Positions 14,319-22,306 of a DNA stretch of 27,541 nt are shown here, piece after piece (the stretch's first letter is position 1; every line of letters starts with the position of its first letter). The stretch is from positions 1-27,541 of the forward strand of contig CAPHDI010000015.1 in the NCBI GenBank assembly GCA_948623715.1, read 5' to 3'. The position numbers and the translations under genes are program-made. Below the pieces are notes generated by a model. The model did no database searches. It saw only the letters and a program-made list of their open reading frames with translations, and was not told where the DNA came from. Source of the DNA: an uncultured Candidatus Saccharibacteria bacterium (GTDB lineage: Bacteria; Patescibacteriota; Saccharimonadia; Saccharimonadales; Saccharimonadaceae).

Positions 14319-16454
14319 ATGCAAGGCAGACTAATATCAAAGTTATACTTTTTGTACAGAAAAGTAATACATAGTATTCCAATATTACATAATAAAACAA
14401 GAAGTAGACATTTGCGATATGCGTCTTATAGTATTCCTCTAACTTGTACTCTGGCTCTGCTTTTGTTACTTAGTAACTTATTTATCATAAATCCCAGCGA
14501 TAAAACTTACGCCGCAGACGAAGCCGCACAAGCAGCAGTCAATCCGCAAACGTCCCTCACCATCGCGAAGCCCACTCTCACCGCCAACGCCGCCCCTGGC
14601 AGCACGGCCTATGTCAGCAGCAACGTCACTTACAGCGCAAGCGACGTCGATAACTACACCTTACAAGTATCATATGCAGAAGGTTACACTGCTCTCACTC
14701 GTGAAGGCGGGACGACATCCCTTAGCGGCGCTGGCACTACCGGCGTAAGCGGCAATAATTTAGCCGACGATACTTGGGGGTTCGCCTGGGGCAAAACCAG
14801 CGCAAAAGACGAAGAAATGTCTTATTATACAATGCCGTCCTACGGTAGCATAGGCGGGCAAATTACTCGGGGCAGGCTTGAATACGGCACAAACGACATC
14901 GCCTCCACCACAAAAAAGCTCGTCTTCGCCGCAAAGTTTAGCGCCGACAACGCCGAAAGCGGACATTATAAGACATCAGTACAACTTTCCCTGACCGCCT
15001 CATCTAAGCTAGCCGTCACGGGATTTGGCGACAGCGCAATCACCACCATGCAAGAAATGACCAACGCCATCTGCGAAAACGCCGCTATCGGCACCGTTGG
15101 CAATCTCGAAGACACCCGAGACGGGAGTATCTATTCAATCCGCAAACACGAAGACGGACGTTGCTGGATGACCAGAAATCTCAAATTAACTAAAGAAAGT
15201 ATTGAAACACACGGCAATTCCGCCACGCTGACCAACGAAAATACCCATCTAACATACGGGGCCACCTACACCATGCCAGCTACCCTACAAGAGCTGACCA
15301 CGACAGATTTTAGCGCCGATAATTATTACGCTTCCCAAATCTACTACCCCGGCGACGTCGTGAATGGCGCATATTACTCATTTACCGCAGCAACCGCAGA
15401 AAGTGGCGATGCTGATTTTACAGAGCAAGGCGCGATCGCCCCGAGCGACATCTGCCCGAAAGGCTGGAAATTACCTACAAACACCGAATACTACATTTTT
15501 CTTCGTGACGCAATTAAGTTTAATGGCACCACGCCAGAACAGATCCAAAGAATTCTCTCAAACCCATACAATTTCGTCATCGTAGGTGTCGCATCAGACG
15601 GACGGATTGCATTTCCTAACACATATTCCTACTATTGGACTAACGTTCTAAGTGATTCCACGCATAGTGCCGAACAAGCTAACTACCTATTTATCAACAC
15701 CTCCTCCACAGAGCCTGCATTAGGTTTAGGTAATAATAGTTCATATGGACGTTACGCCGGACGCGTGGTCCGCTGCATCGCCGAAAACACCGAACCTCAG
15801 CAAACTCTCCAGTCTATTTCTACCATGCAAGAAATGACCCCAGAAATCTGTGCTAACACCGCCATCGGCACTTCGAAGACTCTCACCGACTCCCGCGACA
15901 GCTCCACCTACACCGTCGGTAAATTATCCGACGGCAAATGTTGGATGACCCAAAACCTCCGCATCATCAATAAAACCGTCAGCTCCGCCGACTCTGACTC
16001 CTCGGGGACCTTCACGATCCCCGCCAGCTCATCATCCGGCTTCACCGACGCCAACACCAACGCCGCCCTCTATAGCGGCAACACAACCAACGGAGCTTAT
16101 TATTCCTGGTACACTGTCACAGCTGGCTCAGGAACATCTACGGCCAGTAGTAGTGCCTATAGCATCTGCCCGAAAGGCTGGCGCCTGCCCACTAAAGAAG
16201 AAAATGATGTCCTCGGCTCCGAACCCAACGTAGAAAGCGCCAACGGCATCTATCTCGGCGGCACCGAGACCACCGGCTCATTCTACCCCTTTGCTAAAAC
16301 CTACAATAATGGCTCACTTGGACTAGGCGGAACTTACGGTTATTACTGGTCCAGCACCGCTGATTACATTTTTCGTGTCGGCAATGGAGGCACAATAGGC
16401 AGTTTTAGCTATGGCCGCAACAACGGCGTTACAGCCCGCTGTATAGTCCGCTAA
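14319..16454 (+). CDS. Surface protein with two FISUMP domains
   Basis: A 711-residue secreted protein. Residues 1-65 form a long, basic, AT-rich-coded signal region with a hydrophobic core at about 42-58 and possible cleavage after TYA. Residues 70-240 form a beta-rich domain that includes a TWGFAWG motif. Two Fib_succ_major (FISUMP-type) domains follow: about 244-490 and 503-711, each opening TTMQEMT or STMQEMT and containing GRCWMTRNL or GKCWMTQNL, ICPKGW-LPT, a YYW motif (YYWTN or YYWSS) and an RC near the end. The protein stops directly after RCIVR with no LPxTG. Start ATG 14319 follows AAAGGAGGG. A role in surface binding is inferred. Confidence 0.9.
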   Translation: MQGRLISKLYFLYRKVIHSIPILHNKTRSRHLRYASYSIPLTCTLALLLLLSNLFIINPSDKTYAADEAAQAAVNPQTSLTIAKPTLTANAAPGSTAYVSSNVTYSASDVDNYTLQVSYAEGYTALTREGGTTSLSGAGTTGVSGNNLADDTWGFAWGKTSAKDEEMSYYTMPSYGSIGGQITRGRLEYGTNDIASTTKKLVFAAKFSADNAESGHYKTSVQLSLTASSKLAVTGFGDSAITTMQEMTNAICENAAIGTVGNLEDTRDGSIYSIRKHEDGRCWMTRNLKLTKESIETHGNSATLTNENTHLTYGATYTMPATLQELTTTDFSADNYYASQIYYPGDVVNGAYYSFTAATAESGDADFTEQGAIAPSDICPKGWKLPTNTEYYIFLRDAIKFNGTTPEQIQRILSNPYNFVIVGVASDGRIAFPNTYSYYWTNVLSDSTHSAEQANYLFINTSSTEPALGLGNNSSYGRYAGRVVRCIAENTEPQQTLQSISTMQEMTPEICANTAIGTSKTLTDSRDSSTYTVGKLSDGKCWMTQNLRIINKTVSSADSDSSGTFTIPASSSSGFTDANTNAALYSGNTTNGAYYSWYTVTAGSGTSTASSSAYSICPKGWRLPTKEENDVLGSEPNVESANGIYLGGTETTGSFYPFAKTYNNGSLGLGGTYGYYWSSTADYIFRVGNGGTIGSFSYGRNNGVTARCIVR

Positions 16455-16479
16455 TAAACCCAAACAGCTTAAATCCCTA

Positions 16480-16508
16480 TAAAAATCAGCCCCGACATCA
16501 GTCGGGGC
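16480..16508 (-). terminator. Terminator after the 16588-17106 gene, possibly bidirectional
   Basis: An 8-bp stem gccccgac/gtcggggc (16489-16496 with 16501-16508). The minus strand continues with TGATTTTTA, a good U-run. The plus side reads catgctttt, so it may also stop the FISUMP gene transcript. Confidence 0.78.
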
Positions 16509-16587
16509 CATGCTTTTGCCGAACAGCTTGATTTTACCAGAGGCGCACCCTCGCGCTCAGATCGTACGGACCATCAAAGACCCGCAC

Positions 16588-17106
16588 TTACCGGAAAACA
16601 CGCATCCGTCCCAGACTTTGCCGCGCATAGAACATCGCGATCATCTGGCAGATTTCCGCCGCAAGCATCACGCCGAGGCACACCAGCGCAATCGGCAGCA
16701 GCCAATTCTGCCAGCTCCCCGCCAGCGCATCGCACGGCCATGCCGGCACGAAGCTCACCAGCCCCAGCGTCGCCAGCGTCATTCCAGCCATCTCGGCCTT
16801 TTTCCGCCGCCGCTCCAGGAGCCGCATCTCTTCGCCGACCGCGCCCAAGCGCATAATCGCCCGTCGCGCTTCATCTTGGACGTGCACCGAACCCAGCGCA
16901 AAGGCCAGCCCGATTATAGCATGCAGCGCAATGATTAGCACGATCGCTACCGCGACTATACCCGCGCGCACCGTCGGCATCGCCCGGCCCGGATACGTCA
17001 GAAACGTCTCCCACGCCCACACTCCGCAGGACACCAGGATCGCCGCCATTGCCGGCCAGAACAGTCCTCCGACCAGCACCCAGGTCAAGCTCAACATTTT
17101 CCTCAT
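16588..17106 (-). CDS. Small integral membrane protein, unknown function
   Basis: A 172-residue protein with four hydrophobic segments: about 8-30, 46-70, 106-124 and 135-158. A basic cytosolic stretch of helical character (RLLERRRKKAE) lies between the second and third. The start ATG 17106 follows AGAGGGG. The gene has its own near-consensus promoter just after ileS and its own terminator. No family was recognised. The pattern fits a small helical membrane protein rather than a transporter. Confidence 0.75.
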   Translation of the reverse strand: MRKMLSLTWVLVGGLFWPAMAAILVSCGVWAWETFLTYPGRAMPTVRAGIVAVAIVLIIALHAIIGLAFALGSVHVQDEARRAIMRLGAVGEEMRLLERRRKKAEMAGMTLATLGLVSFVPAWPCDALAGSWQNWLLPIALVCLGVMLAAEICQMIAMFYARQSLGRMRVFR

Positions 17107-17175
17107 CTGTTATACCCCTCTCTCAGATTTTGTTCGGACATAAAAAGGTTCGCTTGTAGTCAATGCTACCCTCTC

Positions 17176-17204
17176 ATTATAGCACACTTCCCCGAAAAAG
17201 TCAA
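17176..17204 (-). promoter_or_regulatory. Near-consensus promoter of the 16588-17106 gene
   Basis: On the minus strand TTGACT (17199-17204) and TATAAT (17176-17181) are 17 bases apart, with TGC before the -10. It lies directly after the ileS stop codon. The leader carries a short gtag/ctac hairpin. Confidence 0.88.
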
Positions 17205-17214
17205 TAGGAAAACG

Positions 17215-20175
17215 CTACGCTTTTTCTAAGGATATAGTTACATTCTCTCCATTCACCTTCGCAATCTCATCGTACGCATAATTCCCCTCTGCCGTCAGCT
17301 CCTCTGCCAAGACTTCCGCCTTCAAAGTATCTACCCACTTCTCTGGCACCTCACAGCTCACGCTCAACCGAATCCGATCATCGACTTGTAGATCCGCTTT
17401 CTTCCGCGCACTCTGTACCGCCCGAATCAGCTCCCGTACGAAGCCTTCTTCCGCCAGCTCCGGCGTAATCTCCTTATCTAGCCAAGTCTCATCCCCGGCG
17501 ACAACCGTTTTCACATTCACCTCGTCACGCACGATTTCCTCGCCCCATTCTGGTAATTTCTCGCCTGCATATACCAACTTCGCCAAAGGCTGGCGCACCT
17601 TCACCTGCGCTTCAGTATCCGACTTCTGCATACGCAAAGCTAAACCTTCGTTGATCACCTCACGTACCCGCGCCATCTCATCAAGTACCCGTTCCGCCTC
17701 TTCATCCACCTCTGTCGTCGTTGGGAAATCTTGCAAATGCACACTCTTTTCCGGAGTCCAGTCACCGATCAAATTCTGCCACAGCTCCTCTGCCAAGAAC
17801 GGCGTAAACGGCGCCATAATCCTTGCTAAATTCATCAAAACTTTCCAAAGCGTCCAGTAAGCCTCCGCCTTATCATTATCGTCTTCCGATTTCCAGAAGC
17901 GCCGGCGCGAGCGTCGCACAAACCAATTCGACAAATCATCCACAAACGGCAACACCCCAGAGAGCGCCTTCGGAATGTTATATTCCTCCATCCCGTCCAT
18001 AACTTCTTTTTTCAGCTGATGCAACCGTGCGATAATCCAAATATCTAGCGGATTCTCCAAATCCTTACCCCATTTGCCCGGCAATTCTGGACTCTGCCAA
18101 TCGTCCACCTCCGCATACGTCACAAAGAAATCATACACATTCCAAATCATCGCCAGCTTCCGCGCCACATCCGACACATCCTTGTCTGTCAGCGCGAAAT
18201 CCTCCCCCGAGAGCACCGGCGAAGACAGCAACAAGAACCTCAGCGCATCCGCCGAATACTGATCCATCAAAATATTCGGGTCAGTATAGTTTCCTAGCGA
18301 CTTCGACATTTTCCGCCCATCATTCCCCGCCAGCGTCCCCGTCGTAATCACATTCTTGAAAGCATTTTTCTGCTCACGCTCCTGCGCCGCTTTTCCAAAC
18401 CCGCCGACCTCGGCCAGCGCTGTATTCACGGTATGCACATAGTAGAACCATGCCCGTACCTGCCCGACATACTCGACGATAAAATCCGCCGGATAATTCC
18501 GCTCAAACTTCTCCTTATTCTCAAATGGATAATGCAGCTGCGCAAACGGCATCGAACCAGACTCAAACCAGCAGTCCAACACTTTCTCAATCCGTTTGAA
18601 GTGCTCACCATCAATATCAAATTCAATCTCGTCCACCCATGGTCGATGATAATCTTCCAGCCGCACCCCCGACAGTTCATAAAGCTCATCATACGAACCG
18701 ACCACTTTTACCGTGCCCTTATCGCCTTTCCAGACCGGCATCGCCGTCGCCCAGAACCGATCCCGCGAAAGATTCCAATCAGGCGCCTGCTCAATATTCT
18801 TCTCAAACCGCCCATGTTTCAGATACTCCGGGAACCAGTTGATATTCTCATTCTGTGCAATCATCAGCGGCTTTTGCCCCTGCACATCAAAGAACCAGCT
18901 CGGGAACGCCCGGTAGATAATCCTCTGCTTCGAACGCGGGTTAAACGGATAATCGTGCCTAATATATTCAATCTTCCAGACGACACCCGCTTCTTCCAGA
19001 CATTTCGCAATAAACTTATTCCCCGCCCAAATCTCAATGCCCTGCTCATCCGTATCGCGCACGCCCAGCTCATGCAGCTTCTCCGCCGCCTCTGGCAAAT
19101 AATACCCGTACTCATCCAGCACATCCACGAAATTCACGTCGTGTTCCTGCGCTAATTTATAGTCATCCTCACCATAAGCCGGCGCAATATGCACGATACC
19201 CGTACCATCCGCGTCCGATACGAAGTCCCCACCAAGAACAGTCCAAGTATCTTTCAACTTAGATTCTGACCCCAGTGTATCACAAATCGGCTCATATGTC
19301 AAGCCAACCAATTCAGAACCTTTAATTCCCTCTTTGACAATCTCATAATCCGCATTACCAAGCACCGCCTCAAGACGACTTTTTGCCAAAATCAAAATCT
19401 CATCCGTATCTGCAAGCTTAACTGCCACATGCTCCAGCTCCGGACTCACCGCCAACGCCATATTCGCTGGCAAAGTCCACGGCGTTGTCGTCCAAGCTAG
19501 GAAATAGACGCCAGAAGCTTCATTCTTCAATTTAAACTTCACAAAAGCCGACGGGTCAGTTACGCTCTGATACGCATCATTATCCATCGTCACTTCGCTC
19601 TTTGACACCGGCGTAGCAAACTTCGTATCATACATCAGGACTTTCCGCCCCTCATAGATCTTCCCCGCCTCATACAAAGTCTTAAACGCCCACCACACCG
19701 ACTCCATGAAATTCTTATCCATCGTCCGGTATGCCCCCTTGAAGTCCACCCAGCGGCCGATCCGGTCAATCGTCCCCTCCCAGGTCTCCGAATTTGCCAC
19801 CATGCTTTCGCGCGCCTTCAAGATATAATCTTCCAGACTCCACTTCGTACCGATCTCGCGCCGATCCGTAATCCCCAGCTGCTTCTCCACGAAATTCTCC
19901 GCCGGCAAACCATGACAATCCCACCCCCAGCGCCGCTCTACTCGCTTCCCCCGCATCGTCCAATACCGCGGCACCGCATCCTTCACAATCGAACTCAGCA
20001 GTGTACCATGGTGCGGCATCCCTGTAATAAATGGCGGTCCATCATAAAACACATACGCATCATGCTCTGGCCTCTGTTCGACCGACTTCTCAAATGTCTT
20101 GTTTTTCTTCCACCATTCAACTAACGCCGGCTCATACTCACGCGCGCGCCGCCGACTTCCTGCTTTGTATTTCAT
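17215..20175 (-). CDS. ileS: Isoleucyl-tRNA synthetase with altered HIGH motif
   Basis: A 986-residue class I aminoacyl-tRNA synthetase that charges tRNA-Ile. Near the N-terminus, YDGPPFITGMPHHGTLL is the HIGH region: positions 55-58 read HHGT, so the fourth residue is Thr58, not His. GWDCHGLPAE, the CP1 editing domain, KMSKS (622-626), the anticodon-binding domain and a C-terminal domain follow. DGPPFxTGxPH and the overall length resemble the eukaryote-like type 2 (IleRS2) group. ATG 20175 follows AAAGGAAT, about 27 bases after the predicted transcription start. Confidence 0.96.
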   Translation of the reverse strand: MKYKAGSRRRAREYEPALVEWWKKNKTFEKSVEQRPEHDAYVFYDGPPFITGMPHHGTLLSSIVKDAVPRYWTMRGKRVERRWGWDCHGLPAENFVEKQLGITDRREIGTKWSLEDYILKARESMVANSETWEGTIDRIGRWVDFKGAYRTMDKNFMESVWWAFKTLYEAGKIYEGRKVLMYDTKFATPVSKSEVTMDNDAYQSVTDPSAFVKFKLKNEASGVYFLAWTTTPWTLPANMALAVSPELEHVAVKLADTDEILILAKSRLEAVLGNADYEIVKEGIKGSELVGLTYEPICDTLGSESKLKDTWTVLGGDFVSDADGTGIVHIAPAYGEDDYKLAQEHDVNFVDVLDEYGYYLPEAAEKLHELGVRDTDEQGIEIWAGNKFIAKCLEEAGVVWKIEYIRHDYPFNPRSKQRIIYRAFPSWFFDVQGQKPLMIAQNENINWFPEYLKHGRFEKNIEQAPDWNLSRDRFWATAMPVWKGDKGTVKVVGSYDELYELSGVRLEDYHRPWVDEIEFDIDGEHFKRIEKVLDCWFESGSMPFAQLHYPFENKEKFERNYPADFIVEYVGQVRAWFYYVHTVNTALAEVGGFGKAAQEREQKNAFKNVITTGTLAGNDGRKMSKSLGNYTDPNILMDQYSADALRFLLLSSPVLSGEDFALTDKDVSDVARKLAMIWNVYDFFVTYAEVDDWQSPELPGKWGKDLENPLDIWIIARLHQLKKEVMDGMEEYNIPKALSGVLPFVDDLSNWFVRRSRRRFWKSEDDNDKAEAYWTLWKVLMNLARIMAPFTPFLAEELWQNLIGDWTPEKSVHLQDFPTTTEVDEEAERVLDEMARVREVINEGLALRMQKSDTEAQVKVRQPLAKLVYAGEKLPEWGEEIVRDEVNVKTVVAGDETWLDKEITPELAEEGFVRELIRAVQSARKKADLQVDDRIRLSVSCEVPEKWVDTLKAEVLAEELTAEGNYAYDEIAKVNGENVTISLEKA

Positions 20176-20208
20176 AGATTATTCCTTTGCTAGCTCTATC
20201 TTCACTCT

Positions 20209-20214
20209 ATTATA
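20209..20214 (-). promoter_or_regulatory. Extended -10 promoter of ileS
   Basis: The minus strand reads TGA-TATAAT. No -35 with good match was found at 16-18 bases. It is divergent from the promoter at 20269-20297, with about 55 bases between. No T-box-like leader was seen, since the leader is only about 27 bases. Confidence 0.65.
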
Positions 20215-20268
20215 TCATATAATCTCGAGGAAAATCACATCTTTACAGCTTAAAACCATAAGCTTCTC

Positions 20269-20372
20269 TTGACTTTTTAGATAATCTGTGATACAATAGA
20301 AAGACGGGGTGTTTTACCCCTGGTGTAGCCACCTCTGGCTCACATACCTTGACAGTCAATTTATGGATTGTC
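20269..20372 (+). promoter_or_regulatory. Promoter and three-hairpin leader of the lysozyme-like gene
   Basis: TTGACT (20269-20274) and TACAAT (20292-20297) are 17 bases apart, with TGA before the -10. The leader then contains three successive hairpins: ggggt/acccc (20306-20320), agcca/tggct (20327-20340) and gacagtc with ggattgtc (20351-20372). The layout parallels those at 207 and 25092. Confidence 0.75.
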
Positions 20373-20411
20373 GACCAGAAATTCCGAATTTTATACAAAG
20401 GAGAATCTCAG

Positions 20412-21290
20412 ATGTCAAAATTCCCAAAAATCGAGCGTGCCGTCATCGCCCTCAGCGCCGTCATCGTCGCAGTCTGGAGCTTCCGCGTCGCGCAAAGCTT
20501 CCCTACCAACTGCACCGCCCCGGAGGACGACAGCATTGTCGCCTCATCCACCATCAACTGCGCCGACGAAATGCTCAAAGGCACCATTATCACGCCCCAG
20601 ATCCGTCGCAACGCCATCGGTATCGTACCAAAGAACCGTGACCTTGACGATGTCGTGTCTGGCACTAACGTCAGCCTGCTCGACCCCATCCCGACGCCCA
20701 CGCCTGCTTTCAGCGAAACTCCCGACGCCAACACAGACGCCGACGAGACTCCGGAAGTCCCCATTTCCGACACGGAAATCACTTCTGAAACTCCCGTCTC
20801 CGAGACTACCATTTCCGACCCGGACACGCCCGTCGAGACTAAGCTTCTCGAAAGCGTCCCTTTCGACGCTACCACTCAGCGCCGCATCTTTGAAGAAGTC
20901 TGCGGTAGCGACCCCGAGAAGTTTATCATGCTTATCGCAGTCGGCCATCAAGAGACCAGCGGCAGCTTCAACCCCTACGCCCTCGGCGACAACGGTAATG
21001 CCTACGGCTGGCTCCAGACTCACCCCTATTGGCACTGGAGCCGCATGGCTAAGTACGGCATTTACTCTGCCGAAGAGCTCTACGATCCGGTCAAAGCCGC
21101 CTACGTCGGCCTCGACTACCTCGAAGAAATCAAGCATGACCGTCTCGGCGTCACCGCAATGACCGCCGACGTATACAACGTATACAACGCCGGCCACCTC
21201 TCCACCAACGCCACCGTCATCTCCCGCGCCAACAATGTCATGAGCTATTACAATACCTACATGGCCGAATTCATCGCCAATAATCCGTAA
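20412..21290 (+). CDS. Membrane-anchored lysozyme-like (SLT-type) protein
   Basis: A 292-residue protein. Residues 8-27 form a single N-terminal membrane anchor. Residues 85-148 are a Pro/Thr/Glu/Asp-rich stalk. Residues 150-290 form a lysozyme-like domain. Glu181 in GHQETSGSFNPYALG is the probable catalytic acid, and GNAYGWLQTHPYWH fits the transglycosylase pattern. Such enzymes cut peptidoglycan glycan strands for wall remodelling or, in an epibiont, possibly the host wall; both are inferences. The frame opens at 20349, but ATG 20412 after AAAGGAG is the start. The coding strand is strongly C-rich. Confidence 0.87.
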   Translation: MSKFPKIERAVIALSAVIVAVWSFRVAQSFPTNCTAPEDDSIVASSTINCADEMLKGTIITPQIRRNAIGIVPKNRDLDDVVSGTNVSLLDPIPTPTPAFSETPDANTDADETPEVPISDTEITSETPVSETTISDPDTPVETKLLESVPFDATTQRRIFEEVCGSDPEKFIMLIAVGHQETSGSFNPYALGDNGNAYGWLQTHPYWHWSRMAKYGIYSAEELYDPVKAAYVGLDYLEEIKHDRLGVTAMTADVYNVYNAGHLSTNATVISRANNVMSYYNTYMAEFIANNP

Positions 21291-21301
21291 ATTGCCTCAA
21301 A

Positions 21302-21331
21302 CCCCCGGTCATTGCACCGGGGGTCTTTTTT
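21302..21331 (+). terminator. Intrinsic terminator of the lysozyme-like gene
   Basis: A perfect 8-bp stem cccccggt/accggggg (21302-21309 with 21316-21323) followed by tcttttttt. The 124-bp structured element begins immediately after it. Confidence 0.94.
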
Positions 21332-21455
21332 TAGTTCTTGCGAAGAGTAGCCTAATACGAGGAAAGACTGAAGCGCGGAGCGAAACGTACTAAACGTACG
21401 TAGAGCGAGCACTGGAAGTCTTGACGAAGTAGTAGGCTGCTGTCCGCAAGAACTA
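21332..21455. repeat. 124-bp structured element, copy 1
   Basis: The outer arms are 21332-21347 and 21440-21455 (14 of 16 positions pair, the outer 11 perfectly). The core, 21348-21439, folds into one long hairpin: TAGCCTAATAC with GTAGTAGGCTG, then AAGACT with AGTCTT, then ACGTAC with GTACGT around a TAAAC loop. Purine-rich internal loops (GAGGA opposite GACGAA) lie between the helices. 21352-21441 is identical to 25799-25888. The right arm includes the stop codon of the 21453-21710 gene. Confidence 0.93.
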
Positions 21456-21710
21456 TAGCCAATAGCTTACTTCATCGAAAAGTGGCAGCGAATCTCCCCT
21501 CCACATATCCAGCACTGCCCCGTCATCCCCCAGCGCCAAAATCGTCGGATATTCTACAATATCATAACTTTCACAGAACCCCACCCCGTCTCGTCCATCC
21601 GGACTCATTGTTTCAATTTCCTTCCCTGTCCGCCGCTCAAATTCCCGGATCCAATCTTCAACCGCCCGCGCGTGATCACTTTCTTCTCTATAGACGCATA
21701 CTACTCGCAT
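21453..21710 (-). CDS. Thioredoxin-fold protein without CxxC
   Basis: An 85-residue protein with a beta-alpha-beta start (MRVVCVYREESDHARAVEDW) and VEYPTILAL, the cis-proline loop typical of thioredoxins. The position of the CxxC motif is occupied by YREESDH, so classical disulfide exchange is not possible; single cysteines remain elsewhere. The family match is by fold pattern only. The frame opens at a TTG (21731), but ATG 21710 after AAAGGTGGG is preferred. It follows nrdR by about 95 bases and may use a weak promoter there. Its stop codon lies inside the 124-bp element. Confidence 0.72.
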   Translation of the reverse strand: MRVVCVYREESDHARAVEDWIREFERRTGKEIETMSPDGRDGVGFCESYDIVEYPTILALGDDGAVLDMWRGDSLPLFDEVSYWL

Positions 21711-21805
21711 TTTATACCCACCTTTCTTCAAACCTTAAAATTAGCTTAAAATTTCTCAAATTGCACCCCGTCAAGCTATTCCTCATCAAATCACACCCCA
21801 TTAAA

Positions 21806-22267
21806 TTACGCTTTACCCTTATTTTTCCCATCTCGACGCTGCAATATCGCCTTAAAATCATCCAATGTCTGGAATTTCATAAACACACTTGCATAACGCA
21901 CATATGCCACCTCATTCCGCCCCGCCAACACATCCAGTACCGCCTCACCAATCTGCTGCGCCGTTACCTCTTCATCATTTTCCGCCCGTAGCAACTCTAC
22001 CACCCGATCCGCCACGCTCTCAATCTCTAATTCCGACTTCAGGAACTTCCCTACGCTTCTCCGTATCGACGTGATCAACTTATCTCGATCAAAAATCTCC
22101 CGATTTCCACTCCTTTTCACTACGATCAATGGCGGCAACTCTATGCGCTCATAAGTCGTAAATCTATGCCCATCCGGACTCATCCGCCGCCGCCGAATCG
22201 TCGTACCATCTTCAGCCTCTCGACTCTCCAGTACTTTACTATCACCAATTCTGGGCAATTTCGTCAT
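21806..22267 (-). CDS. nrdR: NrdR-type transcriptional regulator lacking all zinc-ribbon cysteines
   Basis: NrdR represses ribonucleotide reductase genes through an N-terminal zinc ribbon that binds DNA and an ATP-cone that senses ATP/dATP. The 153-residue protein keeps SREAEDGTTIRRRR and RFTTYER around the ribbon and a full ATP-cone from about residue 45. However, the CPxC and CxxC pairs are replaced (LPRIG and SPDGH) and the protein has no cysteine. Length and position after ftsZ are usual. ATG 22267 follows GAAGGAAG, 40 bases after ftsZ, in one operon. The DNA-binding domain must fold without zinc. Confidence 0.92.
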   Translation of the reverse strand: MTKLPRIGDSKVLESREAEDGTTIRRRRMSPDGHRFTTYERIELPPLIVVKRSGNREIFDRDKLITSIRRSVGKFLKSELEIESVADRVVELLRAENDEEVTAQQIGEAVLDVLAGRNEVAYVRYASVFMKFQTLDDFKAILQRRDGKNKGKA

Positions 22268-22306
22268 CTACTTCCTTCTCCGCCATGCCCACGAACTTCT
22301 ATCATT

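Noticed and set aside
16300..16454. FISUMP C-terminus as the variable region of a diversity-generating retroelement.
   Set aside because: The domain class and C-terminal position would fit, but no reverse transcriptase and no template repeat similar to this segment was found in the window.
21332..21455. RNase P RNA, 6S RNA or SRP RNA as identity of the 124-bp element.
   Set aside because: A GAGGAAAG string recalls RNase P, but the length is far too short and the fold is a single long hairpin present twice.
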